Source of the DNA: Streptacidiphilus rugosus AM-16
GTDB lineage: Bacteria > Actinomycetota > Actinomycetes > Streptomycetales > Streptomycetaceae
Reading direction: 5' to 3'
Assembly (NCBI RefSeq): GCF_000744655.1
Contig: NZ_JQMJ01000003.1
Location: 1,054,001-1,118,000, forward strand
Length of the DNA stretch: 64,000 bases
Below are positions 32,746 through 40,529 of the stretch, in pieces. The notes below the pieces were generated by a model. The model was not told the DNA's origin. It was given only the letters and a program-made list of their open reading frames with translations, and did no database searches. The translations under genes were made by a program, and so were the position numbers. The number at the start of each line of letters is the position of its first letter. Within the stretch, counting starts at the first letter, position 1.

Positions 32746-33540
32746 TTGGGTGCCAAGACCGGTCTGCTCGTATTCGTCGACGGGGACGTGCCGGCCGCGC
32801 TGAAGCAGGTCGGCGACGCCGATCCGGAGCGGACGAGCGCCATGATGCGACGCCTGTATCCCGGCTGGACCGTCGAGCCGATCGCCGGGTCGACCCTGTC
32901 GGACGGGGTCTACCCTCCCGACGGCCAGGCGTACGCGGGGAGCTGGCCGGGAGTGGAACTGGTCTGTGATCGACGGGTGATGGTCGATCTGCCCTCCCAG
33001 CTCCCGGAGGAGTTGGTCGCGGCGGGCGCGGGCCGGCGGATGGTTCTGCATGCCATGCACAGCGTCGTCGACTGGCTCGCGTTCGCCGTCTGGGAGGACG
33101 GACAGCTCGTTCGGTCGCTGAGCGTGTCCCCGGACAGTGGGATCCTCGAGAACATCGGCGAGCCGCTGCCCTTCGAAGCTCCGTACTGGGCCGGGGAACT
33201 GCCGGCGGACGTCATCCCGTGGCCCGACGAGGACGAGGACGACGAGGAGCCGTACCCACTGCCCTTCCACCCGCTGGAGCTGGGCGAGGACGCGTTGCGC
33301 GCGCTCTGCGGGTTCATCGTGGAGGGCCGTCCTGAGCCCGACGACGTCGACGCGGACGCCGTGCCGCTGCACGGCTTCGCCGTCCGGGACCCCGACGCAC
33401 CGGACCCCGCCGTGCAGGAGGCCGCGATCAGGGCGGCGGTCGCGGCGATGCCACCGCCCCGCATCTACACCCTCGGTCCCGACGGCACGTTGACCAGGCG
33501 GGAGGAAAACCCTTCGAGTCCGTCCCAGGACGGCGTCTAG
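32746..33540 (+). CDS. Conserved hypothetical (DUF6928-like)
   Basis: 264-residue cytosolic protein beginning MGAKTGLLVFVDGDVPAALK, the typical opening of DUF6928 family proteins of actinomycetes as I remember them. It has a Trp-rich centre (VVDWLAFAVWEDG) and an acidic run DEDEDDEEPY (about 165-175). TTG 32746 is supported by GGGGAGG 5 nt upstream. Role unknown. Confidence 0.65.
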   Translation: MGAKTGLLVFVDGDVPAALKQVGDADPERTSAMMRRLYPGWTVEPIAGSTLSDGVYPPDGQAYAGSWPGVELVCDRRVMVDLPSQLPEELVAAGAGRRMVLHAMHSVVDWLAFAVWEDGQLVRSLSVSPDSGILENIGEPLPFEAPYWAGELPADVIPWPDEDEDDEEPYPLPFHPLELGEDALRALCGFIVEGRPEPDDVDADAVPLHGFAVRDPDAPDPAVQEAAIRAAVAAMPPPRIYTLGPDGTLTRREENPSSPSQDGV

Positions 33541-33546
33541 GCTCGC

Positions 33547-33876
33547 GTGATGACCCACGGAAAGACCTCGTACGTCTGCCTCCCCTGCCGGGCCTCGTAC
33601 AAGCAGCCCTACGACAGGGAGCGGCAGCGCGTCTGCCCGCGGTGTTCGAGGGGCCTGATCCACATGGGCTCGGCCTTCGCCGCGCCGCGCCGACGGGAGG
33701 CCGCGGCCTGGCGGACGCTGGAGGTCCTGGTCAACGCCGGGATCGGCTTCCACAAGAGCTGCTGCGGCGGTCCGGGACACCGTCCACGCTCCTGGCGCGA
33801 GGTGCGCCAGGGCCTGGCCCACGCCCGGCGCACCGGCGAGCCCGTGGCGAAGGTCCTGACGCGGCCGACACCCTGA
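33547..33876 (+). CDS. Small zinc-ribbon-like hypothetical
   Basis: 109-residue protein with two CxxC pairs (YVCLPCRAS and RVCPRCSRG) expected to form a zinc ribbon, then a basic helix and FHKSCCGGPGHRPRSW. A TAGGCT box overlapping the previous stop lies 3-4 nt before GTG 33547 and 7 nt before ATG 33550, so the true start is probably one of these and the mRNA leaderless. It is the last chromosomal gene before the island. Confidence 0.65.
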   Translation: MMTHGKTSYVCLPCRASYKQPYDRERQRVCPRCSRGLIHMGSAFAAPRRREAAAWRTLEVLVNAGIGFHKSCCGGPGHRPRSWREVRQGLAHARRTGEPVAKVLTRPTP

Positions 33877-33947
33877 TCGCCGACCCGGCCGTCACGCCCG
33901 CACGAGCTCCCGCGCCGGCTGACTCCGCAGCGCGGACGGTCCCCGGC

Positions 33948-34042
33948 TCACGGCCACATCAGGCAGTCACGGCCACATCAGGCAGTACAGCTGGTGCCCG
34001 GCGTCATGCAGCCGGTTCGCGAAGTCCTGCCACTCGTGCAGC
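33948..34042. repeat. Left attachment site (attL)
   Basis: TCACGGCCACATCAGGCAG occurs twice in tandem (33948-33966 and 33967-33985). From 33967 to 34042 the sequence matches 58781-58856 at 74 of 76 positions. Read on the minus strand, both copies encode the same peptide LHEWQDFANRLHDAGHQLY-CLMWP-stop, and both mismatches are synonymous. This is the displaced original 3' end of the target gene, and the tandem 19-mer may mark an earlier insertion/excision event. Confidence 0.85.
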
Positions 34043-34079
34043 TATCCGCGCGGCCACTGCGCTGACCTGCGGAAACGAG

Positions 34080-34145
34080 CCGAAAGTGCCTCTGAGCTGC
34101 GAGAATCACCTTTCATGATTTTCGCTGTTCGGGGGCACTTTTCGG
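34080..34145. repeat. Nested inverted repeats at left end of element A
   Basis: Outer arms CCGAAAGTGCC (34080-34090) and GGCACTTTTCGG (34134-34145) enclose inner arms GCGAGAATCA (34099-34108) and TGATTTTCGC (34116-34125). The 66-bp unit could be a terminator, a recombination arm structure or an element-end signal. It is followed by GTGTGCCCTGGACGTGCCCTG (34149-34169 region), resembling the integrase C-terminal DNA near the other end. Confidence 0.65.
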
Positions 34146-34258
34146 TGTCGTGTGCCCTGGACGTGCCCTGCGGAACGGCACGAGTGTGCAGCGGTCCGAC
34201 GGGACAACCTGCTGCTCGGCGCGCTGCACGTGTTGCGTGGCCGGCTGCTTGTCGACCC

Positions 34259-34756
34259 TCAGGAAGCATCGGCCGACGTCGTCGAGGGGGAGATCCTGGT
34301 TTTGATGAGGATCTGCTGTGCGGTGTCTGTTCCTGCGGGCCGGACCGCGGCCGTCATCGCGGCGTGCGCGGCCTCCGGGTCCGCTCCGGGCGGGATCACG
34401 AGCAGGACGAAGTGGTCCTGGGGGCCGCGGGTGAGGATGACAGTGTCGTCACCCACCGGGAACCAGTCGACGTGCACGACGTGCTCGTCGATGACCAGTC
34501 GGCCGGGGACGCCGTCCCATGCGGAGCTGTCCAGGCCTACCCGCTCGATGGGGCCGATGTGCGGGGTGAGCGCGGTGATCAGGCCGGGCAGCTGTTCGGC
34601 CAGGTCGCGCGAGCGCGGCCACCATGCTCCGTCGACGGCTCCCTCCCGGGACCTGGTGGTCTCCAGCCGGAGCACGACGGCGTCGGGCGAGGTGGGCCAT
34701 GCTGCCGCATCCGGCAGTAGATACCCGGAGGTCCGTCCAGGTTGTTCAGTGTTCAT
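34259..34756 (-). CDS. DUF5994-type protein, paralogue 1
   Basis: 165-residue member of a family with four copies in this island. Shared signature: DGAWWPRSRDLAEQLPGLI (about 63-81), then VDWFPV and FVLLVIPPGADPEAAHAAM. Function unknown; Streptomyces relatives often sit by stress-response sigma and anti-sigma genes. ATG 34756 is assumed (weak Shine-Dalgarno). The upstream DNA contains CGGAGTAGCGTGGA, a -10-containing stretch similar to that of paralogues 2 and 3. It is the only copy on the minus strand, divergent from the phosphatase gene. Confidence 0.7.
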   Translation of the reverse strand: MNTEQPGRTSGYLLPDAAAWPTSPDAVVLRLETTRSREGAVDGAWWPRSRDLAEQLPGLITALTPHIGPIERVGLDSSAWDGVPGRLVIDEHVVHVDWFPVGDDTVILTRGPQDHFVLLVIPPGADPEAAHAAMTAAVRPAGTDTAQQILIKTRISPSTTSADAS

Positions 34757-34922
34757 GGGGTACCGCCTGACCGCCGCCCAGGGGCGGGCGGGTGACCCGG
34801 GAACGGAGCCATCGGCTTCAAGGGATGCCCAGGTCACCGTCCACGCTACTCCGACCCGACCCCTGGGGTGTGAGTCTCAGCCAACAGCAGCGGTGGCCCG
34901 GAAAGCGTGGTCGTATGGCTGT

Positions 34923-36137
34923 ATGGAGGAGCGTTGCGAAGATCGGGCCGCGCCAGGGGGCGCCGGACGGTTCGGCGGCCACCTGCTCGGTCGTCTCCTG
35001 GACCGAGCGGCTTCAGTGCAGCCCCATCTCTTGGCCTGGGTGATCGCGCAGGAGCTCGCCGCTGCGGGCGGCCTCCACGCCGTGCTACTGCTCCAGGACT
35101 ACGAGCAACTGCTCCTCGTCCCCCTGTCCCACGACGGCTGTGCCGGCATGGGCCCACAGCCGGTCGTCGGCTCACCTGCGGGGCAGGCGCTGGTGGAGGA
35201 GAGCCTGGTCGTGGTGCCCGAAGTCAACGGGCTGCGGGCCTACCTCCCGCTGATGGACGGCGGGGACAGCCTCGGCGTGCTGGCGCTGTCTGTGGATCGC
35301 CTGGACGACGGAGAGAGAGCGGATCTGACCAGGTTCGCCACCCTGGTGGCGAGCCTGCTGACGTCACGGGACCGGTCCACGGATTGGTTCACCCGGGCAC
35401 GGCGGCGCCGCCCGATGAGCGTCGCCGCCGAGATCCAGTGGTCCCTGCTGCCTCCGCTGACGATGTCGGTCCCCGAGGTGGAGGTGGCGGGTTTCCTGGA
35501 GCCGGCCTATGAGGTCGCCGGGGACAGCTTCGACTACGCCCTGAACGGCGACACCCTGCATGCCGCCGTGATCGACGCCATGGGACACGGTCTGAAGGCC
35601 GCAGTGATGGCCACCGCAGCGATCGGCGCCTACCGCCATGCGCGGCGTGCCGCCGTCGGCCTGGCCGAGATCTACGCCTACATGGACGAGGTGATCGCGG
35701 ACCAGTTCGATCCCGAGCACTTCGCCACGGCGCAGATGATGCGGCTGGACGTCCCGTCCGGACGGCTGCAGTGGGTCAACGCCGGGCACCCGGCGCCGCT
35801 GCTCGTTCGCGACCACGACGTTGTTCGGATTCTCGACGGCCCGACCACCCTGCCCGTCGGCTTCGGCGGAGAGAAGCCGCTGGTCAGCGAGGTGAACCTG
35901 CAACCAGGAGACCGGATCGTCTGCTTCACCGACGGCGTGGTCGAGGAGCACACCTCGGGCGGCATCCAGTTCGGCCGCACCCAGCTCATCGACATCGCCG
36001 CACGCGTGGGGCGCGCCGGGAACGGGCTGGCAGCGACCACACGGGCCCTCTCCCACGCCCTCAACGCAGCACGGGGCGGGCGCACCAGCGACGACGCAAC
36101 GATCTTCCTGATCGAGTGGCGCGGACCGGGCCGTTGA
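34923..36137 (+). CDS. SpoIIE/RsbU-type PP2C phosphatase with GAF-like sensor
   Basis: 404 residues. An N-terminal GAF-like sensory domain (about 25-150, LLAWVIAQELAAAGGLHAVL) precedes a SpoIIE-type serine phosphatase domain (about 165-400). MSVAAEIQWSLLPPL is the linker/entry motif, YEVAGDSFDYALNGD and VIDAMGHGLKAAVMA carry the metal aspartates, WVNAGHPAPLLVRD and FTDGVVEEH are further PP2C motifs, and SDDATIFLIEW closes the domain. In actinomycetes such enzymes dephosphorylate anti-sigma-factor antagonists. No anti-sigma gene is adjacent within element A, but an HATPase anti-sigma-like gene lies in element B at 45305. ATG 34923 is probable (GTAT/TATGGC -10 region, leaderless). Confidence 0.85.
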   Translation: MEERCEDRAAPGGAGRFGGHLLGRLLDRAASVQPHLLAWVIAQELAAAGGLHAVLLLQDYEQLLLVPLSHDGCAGMGPQPVVGSPAGQALVEESLVVVPEVNGLRAYLPLMDGGDSLGVLALSVDRLDDGERADLTRFATLVASLLTSRDRSTDWFTRARRRRPMSVAAEIQWSLLPPLTMSVPEVEVAGFLEPAYEVAGDSFDYALNGDTLHAAVIDAMGHGLKAAVMATAAIGAYRHARRAAVGLAEIYAYMDEVIADQFDPEHFATAQMMRLDVPSGRLQWVNAGHPAPLLVRDHDVVRILDGPTTLPVGFGGEKPLVSEVNLQPGDRIVCFTDGVVEEHTSGGIQFGRTQLIDIAARVGRAGNGLAATTRALSHALNAARGGRTSDDATIFLIEWRGPGR

Positions 36138-36193
36138 CGGACCTTCCCGCAGGCGTGGATGCGCACTACGGAACCGGCCTCAACCGGGCAGGA

Positions 36194-36308
36194 GCGGAGT
36201 ACGGTGAAAGTACCGAGGGTTCTTCGAACACCGGCGGCCATGCCCTGTCGTTCTCGGCGAACGCCGACACCGGGCCTGCCACGGCGGGCCCGGGGACAGG
36301 CCCGCACC
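36194..36308 (+). promoter_or_regulatory. Conserved structured 5' leader, copy 1
   Basis: Promoter (TACGGT -10 at 36200-36205) and leader of DUF5994 paralogue 2, alignable along its whole length with 39497-39611. Predicted three-way junction: P1 CCTGTC (36244-36249)/GACAGG (36295-36300); P2 TCGGC-GAAC-GCCGA (36254-36267); P3 CCGGGCC (36270-36276)/GGCCCGG (36287-36293). The closing strand of P1 holds the only Shine-Dalgarno-like bases (GGGGACAGG), so folding would mask the ribosome site. Confidence 0.65.
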
Positions 36309-37073
36309 ATGACCAAACTGCCGCTTCCCGGACGTTCCGCGCTGCCCGACCCTCCGCCGTTCACGCCCCGCCCACGCTTCGCACTCAAGCCCGTCGGCCC
36401 GCCATCCGGTCTCCTCGACGGAGCCTGGTGGCCTCACTCCGATGACCTTGCGCACGAACTTCCGCTGCTCATAGCAGAGTTGGACCGTACCCGGGGGCGC
36501 ATCACCCGCGTGACCGTCGACCCTCGCCACTGGAGGCAGCCGCTGCCGGCCCGTCTGCCGATTGCAGGCCGTGTCATCCGGATCGGCTGGTGCGCCGTCG
36601 AACAGGATCCGCACAAGCTCCTGCTCCTCTCCTTCGGCGTCGGACGCTGCGACCTGCTGGTCGTCCCGCCGCAGACGGACCCGACCACAGCCGCCCGGCT
36701 CATGGCGGCGGCCACCGACCCGGCCACCCGGCAGACCGCAAGCGCCCTGCTCGCCGCTGCCGTCGCCCTGGCCACCGACACCTGGGAGTCCGGCGGCGGT
36801 GTCCTCGCCCGCGCCTCCCTGGGGCTGGGGCAAGCTCTACCCGCTCGGCACTCGGCGGCCGACTGCACGGTCGAGCACCTCAAGGCCCGGTTCGAGCAGC
36901 AGGGGACGTTCGGCGAAGCGGAGCTGTGGGCGGCCCAGCTGGCCAGGGCTGCGGAGGCCCATGGCGGGAGCCTTGGACTCGAAGCGCTGGCCGAGGAGAC
37001 CGGGCTTACGTACGAGCAGATCGGGGCAGGCACCTTGTGGCAGTTGCTGTGCTGGAAGCGGAGCGATTCGTAG
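36309..37073 (+). CDS. DUF5994-type protein, paralogue 2, extended
   Basis: 254-residue family member. The core is residues 38-135: LDGAWWPHSDDLAHELPLLI, HWRQPLPARLPIAGRVI, GWCAVEQDPHKLLLL and LLVVPPQTDPTTAARLMAAA. Unlike the other copies it carries a C-terminal domain of about 95 residues (EHLKARFEQQGTFGEAELWA, LGLEALAEETGLTYEQIGAG) with a helix-turn-helix look. ATG 36309 follows the structured leader by 8 nt. Function unknown. Confidence 0.75.
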   Translation: MTKLPLPGRSALPDPPPFTPRPRFALKPVGPPSGLLDGAWWPHSDDLAHELPLLIAELDRTRGRITRVTVDPRHWRQPLPARLPIAGRVIRIGWCAVEQDPHKLLLLSFGVGRCDLLVVPPQTDPTTAARLMAAATDPATRQTASALLAAAVALATDTWESGGGVLARASLGLGQALPARHSAADCTVEHLKARFEQQGTFGEAELWAAQLARAAEAHGGSLGLEALAEETGLTYEQIGAGTLWQLLCWKRSDS

Positions 37074-37112
37074 CCGTGGCAGCTGTGGCGAGCAGGCCTG
37101 CCTGACGCGACA

Positions 37113-37658
37113 TCAGAGTTCCGCTGGTCTGGGGACATCGTGCGCGGACGTCGACCTGGCGTCGTGTTCGCGGCGGGATCCGGTAGCCGGTCTGGCTCGT
37201 GCCGCGGTGATCTCCTGTTCGGCGGCGGCCCGGCCGAGCCAGGACGCGCCGTCGAAGGACTTGCCGGGTTCCAGGTCCTTGTAGACCTCGAAGAAGTGCT
37301 GGATCTCCCGGAGGTCGTGGGCGAACACGTCGTCCAGCTCGCGCAGGTGCCTCATGCGGGGGTCGGTTGCCGGCACGCACAGCACCTTGTCGTCCTCGCC
37401 CCGCTGGTCGTTCATACGGAACATGCCCAGCGCACGGCAGTGGATCAGAACACCGGGGAAGGTGGGGTCGCCGCCCAGAACGAGCGCGTCCAGGGGCTCG
37501 CCGTCCAGTCCGAGGGTGTCTTCGACGTAGCCGTAGTCGGCGGGGTACCGGGTGGACGTGAACAGCATGCGGTCCAACCGGATGCGCCCGAGAGTGTGAT
37601 CCATCTCGTACTTGTTGCGGGACCCCTGGGGGATCTCGACGACGACAACGAAGTCCAC
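37113..37658 (-). CDS. Inorganic pyrophosphatase (family I)
   Basis: 181-residue soluble family I pyrophosphatase hydrolysing PPi to two phosphates. Family residues: EIPQGSRNKYE (Lys and Glu of the active site), YPADYGYVEDT, GLDGEPLDALVL (canonical DGDPLD; here Glu replaces the middle Asp that ligates Mg), RMNDQRGEDDKVLCV and FFEVYKDLEPGK. The extra C-terminus is basic. The Glu change suggests reduced or altered activity. GTG 37658 has AGGAG 6 nt upstream. As a second copy on a mobile element it is presumably an accessory paralogue. Confidence 0.88.
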   Translation of the reverse strand: MDFVVVVEIPQGSRNKYEMDHTLGRIRLDRMLFTSTRYPADYGYVEDTLGLDGEPLDALVLGGDPTFPGVLIHCRALGMFRMNDQRGEDDKVLCVPATDPRMRHLRELDDVFAHDLREIQHFFEVYKDLEPGKSFDGASWLGRAAAEQEITAARARPATGSRREHDARSTSAHDVPRPAEL

Positions 37659-37820
37659 TTCCCGCTCCTGGTGACGGCACGGATGGAAGGACGATGCCCG
37701 TTCCCCCGATGCCGGTCGGAGTGGGCGGCCCGGCCAGACGGGGGCCGTCTCGCTCGCCCGGAGACGCCGTTGTTCTCTGTACTCGTTGTATCTGTACAGC
37801 TGTCCGAGCCCGACCGGTTC

Positions 37821-38960
37821 TCAGTCAACCGGACCGAGGAGCCGCGTGGTCGGTTCTCCCCCGCCGTCGGTGCGAGTGCGGGACGAGCCCAGGTTCTTCC
37901 GGACCGAGTCGAGGATCGTCAGCCCCTGTCCGACCAGCCCCGCCGCGATCTCGCCCAGCCCGTCCGCGCCGTTCAGCACGTTGACGTTGGCGCCGGTCAG
38001 ACCGCCGGCCGCCTCCTTGACGATCAGCGGCAGTTGGTCGATCAGCATCCGGTCCAGCGCGACCCGGTCGTTGGAAGCCGCAGCCTCGGCCTGGATCTTC
38101 ATCCGCTCGGCCTCGGCCAGGGCCAGTACCCGGATCCGCTCGGCCTCCGCCTCGGCGGGGCGCACCACCTCGGCGACCAGTTGCTGCTGCCGCAGCTGGG
38201 CGGCGCGCTGGGCCAGCTCGGTCTGGGCCGTGAGCACCTCCTGCTGGGCGTGCGCGGCGGCCAGCGGTCCGGCCTGGGCGGCCTGCGCCTGTGCGCGGTC
38301 GACCTCGGCGGTGTACTCGGCCTTCACCACCGCGGTCTGCCGGGCGTACTCGGCCTGGTTTCGCGCCGCGGCCTGCTCGGCCTCGGCGGCGGCCTGGGTG
38401 GCCTGGGCCTGGGCGATCTTGGCCTGCCGCTGGATCGCGGCCTGGTGCGGGGCCGCCATCGCCGCTATGTAGCCGGTCTGCCCGTCGTCGATGGACTGGA
38501 TCTGCAGCGAGTCGACGATGAGGCCGATCTTGGCCATCTCGGCCTTGGAGGTCTCCAGGACCTCGGTGGCCAGCTTCTGCCGTTCGGTGACGATCTCCTC
38601 GACCGTCATCGAGCCGATGATCGACCGTAGGTGGCCCGCGAAGATCCGGCCGGTCAGGACGGACATCTGGTCCTGGTCGGAGAGGAAGCGCTGACCCGCG
38701 TTGACGATGCTCTCCTTGTCGTTGCCCACCTTGAAGGCGATCACCGCTCGCACCGTGAGTGCGATGCCCTGATGCGTCACGCAGGTCTCGTCGACCTCCG
38801 CCTCGCACATCGCAAGCGTCAGAAAGCGAGTCTTCCGGTAGACCGGCAGCACGAATGCGCCATGGCCCGTGACCACGCGGAACGGCGCATCCCCCATGCC
38901 ACGCCGACCACCGGAGATCAGCATCGCCTGGTCGGGAGCGGGAACACGATAGCCAAACAT
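37821..38960 (-). CDS. SPFH/Band 7 (flotillin-like) membrane-scaffold protein
   Basis: 379 residues. The N-terminal SPFH domain (about 5-165: FGYRVPAPDQAMLISGG, GHGAFVLPVYRK, IALTVRAVIAFKVGN, IIGSMTVEEIVTERQKLA) is followed by a long Ala/Glu/Gln-rich coiled coil (about 170-310). A small C-terminal domain (LLIVKEAAGGL-like, ending near TRLLG) completes it. Flotillins form oligomers at membrane microdomains. No transmembrane hairpin is obvious, so it may be peripheral. ATG 38960 is preferred over 38966/38969 because AGAGG then sits 8 nt away. Confidence 0.85.
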   Translation of the reverse strand: MFGYRVPAPDQAMLISGGRRGMGDAPFRVVTGHGAFVLPVYRKTRFLTLAMCEAEVDETCVTHQGIALTVRAVIAFKVGNDKESIVNAGQRFLSDQDQMSVLTGRIFAGHLRSIIGSMTVEEIVTERQKLATEVLETSKAEMAKIGLIVDSLQIQSIDDGQTGYIAAMAAPHQAAIQRQAKIAQAQATQAAAEAEQAAARNQAEYARQTAVVKAEYTAEVDRAQAQAAQAGPLAAAHAQQEVLTAQTELAQRAAQLRQQQLVAEVVRPAEAEAERIRVLALAEAERMKIQAEAAASNDRVALDRMLIDQLPLIVKEAAGGLTGANVNVLNGADGLGEIAAGLVGQGLTILDSVRKNLGSSRTRTDGGGEPTTRLLGPVD

Positions 38961-39017
38961 GATCATCACCTCTGCGAGGCCAGAACGCGTCGCACTTCAT
39001 GTGAACACGCGCCCAGG

Positions 39018-39176
39018 TCAGCGTTGTCCGTTGTCGCCTTCGAGGAACTGAACGACCCAGGCGTGGCCGCTGAGACTGTCGGCAGCGACTTTGTGGACTT
39101 CGATGACCTGGCAGCCGTCGTGGATGTACTTCCCGGCGAATCGCTCCAGGAGCTCCGATTTATCAAGATCGTCCAT
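39018..39176 (-). CDS. Small hypothetical protein, 52 residues
   Basis: Frame MDDLDKSELLERFAGKYIHD ... VVQFLEGDNGQR. The start is uncertain: the frame is open to 39275, but the upstream 33 residues (Pro/Gly-rich) look non-coding. It lies 57 bp upstream of the SPFH gene on the same strand and may be co-transcribed. Function unknown. Confidence 0.45.
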   Translation of the reverse strand: MDDLDKSELLERFAGKYIHDGCQVIEVHKVAADSLSGHAWVVQFLEGDNGQR

Positions 39177-39496
39177 CGACAGCGGGGCCCCTACCACCAG
39201 GTCTTCGTGCAGGGTCGCCCCACCCCCAGGTGGGGGCGAGCAAGTGCGGCACTGGTGCGACTCAGGCAAGGCCATACCGCCAGTCTGCGCCTCGGAGACC
39301 CAGTGAGCACGGACGACGGCCCAATTGCCCGTTGCGAGGGTGACTCGCGGCGATGACGCCGAGTCGCTGCAACCGACTCGCGTCTACGCGGTCTCGGCGG
39401 CGCCGGCGCCAACGCCCTGATCCCTCTGCTCGGACAACCCCGGACCCGCACCCGGTCAAAATCAGACGCCTGACATCGGTCCGGATCGACGCCGCG
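39177..39496. other. 320-bp gap before paralogue 3 promoter
   Basis: No gene supported. A hairpin GCCCCACC-CCCA-GGTGGGGGC (about 39218-39238) may act as a terminator. The remainder is GC-rich without motifs I recognise. Confidence 0.5.
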
Positions 39497-39611
39497 CGGA
39501 GTAGGCTGGAGGTTACCGAGGGTATTTCGTGCACCGGCTGCAGTGCCCCTGTCGTTCTCGGCGAACGCCGACACCGGGCCCGCGCGCGGGCCCGGAGACA
39601 GGACGTGCACC
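39497..39611 (+). promoter_or_regulatory. Conserved structured 5' leader, copy 2
   Basis: Promoter (TAGGCT -10 at 39502-39507) and leader of DUF5994 paralogue 3. P1 CCTGTC (39548-39553)/GACAGG (39597-39602); P2 TCGGC-GAAC-GCCGA (39558-39571), identical to copy 1; P3 a 22-bp palindrome (39574-39595) whose loop differs from copy 1 while the stem is kept. The upstream TACCGAGGGT is also conserved. Small indels shift the reading frame between copies relative to the ATG, arguing for RNA rather than peptide conservation. Confidence 0.65.
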
Positions 39612-40223
39612 ATGTCCGTGTCACTCCTTCGAATGCCTCTGGCAGTCCTCCCGCCGCCTCGTGGGGAGACGCCCGCTTTGCGGCTCGCGCTGCGGCCGGG
39701 TTTCGCCCCTGGGGCCCGCCCGATCGGCGCCCTGGACGGCGCCTGGTGGCCGCACTCCGACGACCTGGTTCGCGAACTGCCGTCCCTCGTCGAAAAGTTG
39801 GACCGACTGGGGCGGATCACGAGGGTCAATGTCAACCCGACCCACTGGCAGTCTTTGCCGCGCGAGGTGCCGGTCCCCGGCCACGTGGTCAAGGTCGGCT
39901 GGTTCACGACCGAGCAGGACCCGCACAAGCTGCTGCTCATGTCCTATCGGCTCGGGCGGTGGGACCTGCTCGTCATCCCGCCGCAGACCAGCCAGGCCGC
40001 GGCTGCCCGGTTGATGGCCGCCGCCACCGACCAGGCCGGAGCGCCCAGCGCGAGCGAGCTCATCGCCGCCGAACACAACCGCCACGCCGACGACGCCGAC
40101 CTCCTCGCAGCCGCGCCCAGCGACTCCGGTCTGGAATCAGCATGGGAGTCCGAAGGCGGCGCGGCTGCATCCGCTCCGACAACCATGCCCATCGGCCGCA
40201 TGCACGTGTCCTCGGGCAGGTGA
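39612..40223 (+). CDS. DUF5994-type protein, paralogue 3
   Basis: 203 residues; core GALDGAWWPHSDDLVRELPS, THWQSLPREVPVPGHVVKVGW, TEQDPHKLLLMSYRLGRWDLLVIPPQ-type motifs and ARLMAAATD. The closest sister is paralogue 2. The C-terminal 60 residues are Ala/Glu/Ser-rich and disordered. ATG 39612 follows the structured leader by 9 nt. The stop overlaps the start of a small membrane protein gene. Confidence 0.75.
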   Translation: MSVSLLRMPLAVLPPPRGETPALRLALRPGFAPGARPIGALDGAWWPHSDDLVRELPSLVEKLDRLGRITRVNVNPTHWQSLPREVPVPGHVVKVGWFTTEQDPHKLLLMSYRLGRWDLLVIPPQTSQAAAARLMAAATDQAGAPSASELIAAEHNRHADDADLLAAAPSDSGLESAWESEGGAAASAPTTMPIGRMHVSSGR

Positions 40224-40399
40224 GCACCGTGGGAACGCTGCTCACGCTCTTGGTGATCGCCGCCATGATCGGCATCGGCGTGTTGCTGATCCAACTGGCC
40301 AACGCCCGACACACCCTGCTCCCGACGGTAACCCAGCCGCACCGGTGGCACCTCCCGCGTCGGCGCCCGACCATCGAGCACACGCATCGCCGCCCCTGA
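40220..40399 (+). CDS. Small single-span membrane protein, 59 residues
   Basis: GTG 40220 overlaps the stop of paralogue 3 (GTGA), so translation is coupled. Residues 4-26 (VGTLLTLLVIAAMIGIGVLL) are a clear membrane helix, and the C-terminal 30 residues are basic (RWHLPRRRPTIEHTHRRP) and probably cytosolic. No family recognised. It may anchor or partner the DUF5994 protein. Confidence 0.6.
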   Translation: MSTVGTLLTLLVIAAMIGIGVLLIQLANARHTLLPTVTQPHRWHLPRRRPTIEHTHRRP

Positions 40400-40461
40400 C
40401 CGGAAAGCCAGAGGTGGACCTCCGTGACGGGCGCGCTTCACGAGCCCGGCAAAACAGCGTG

Positions 40462-40511
40462 GCTTGCCGTCCCGGCTCCGGCCGAGCCGGCTCCGCCCCG
40501 GGTCGGCAAGC
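40462..40511 (+). promoter_or_regulatory. Hairpin leader before DUF5994 paralogue 4
   Basis: GCTTGCCG (40462-40469) pairs with CGGCAAGC (40504-40511) and encloses the hairpin CCGGCTC-CGGCC-GAGCCGG (40472-40490). The sequence differs from the other two leaders but the outer-stem-around-hairpin layout is similar. It ends 18 nt before the start codon. Confidence 0.5.
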
Positions 40512-40529
40512 ACCAGAAAGGTCGGCGGC

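Larger units (their letters stand above)
33877..34258. other. Junction region without genes at left island boundary
   Basis: 382 bp holding attL, the nested inverted repeat and, from 34146 to 34258, sequence with no supported gene. The frames that run through here lack ribosome-binding sites and conserved motifs. Confidence 0.6.

Noticed and set aside
33948-34042. tRNA-type attachment site
   Set aside because: No tRNA fold is present; the repeat encodes the C-terminus of a protein gene.
34152-34922. N-terminal extension of the SpoIIE-type phosphatase frame
   Set aside because: The open frame is antisense to DUF5994 paralogue 1 and has no domain; the start at 34923 is kept.
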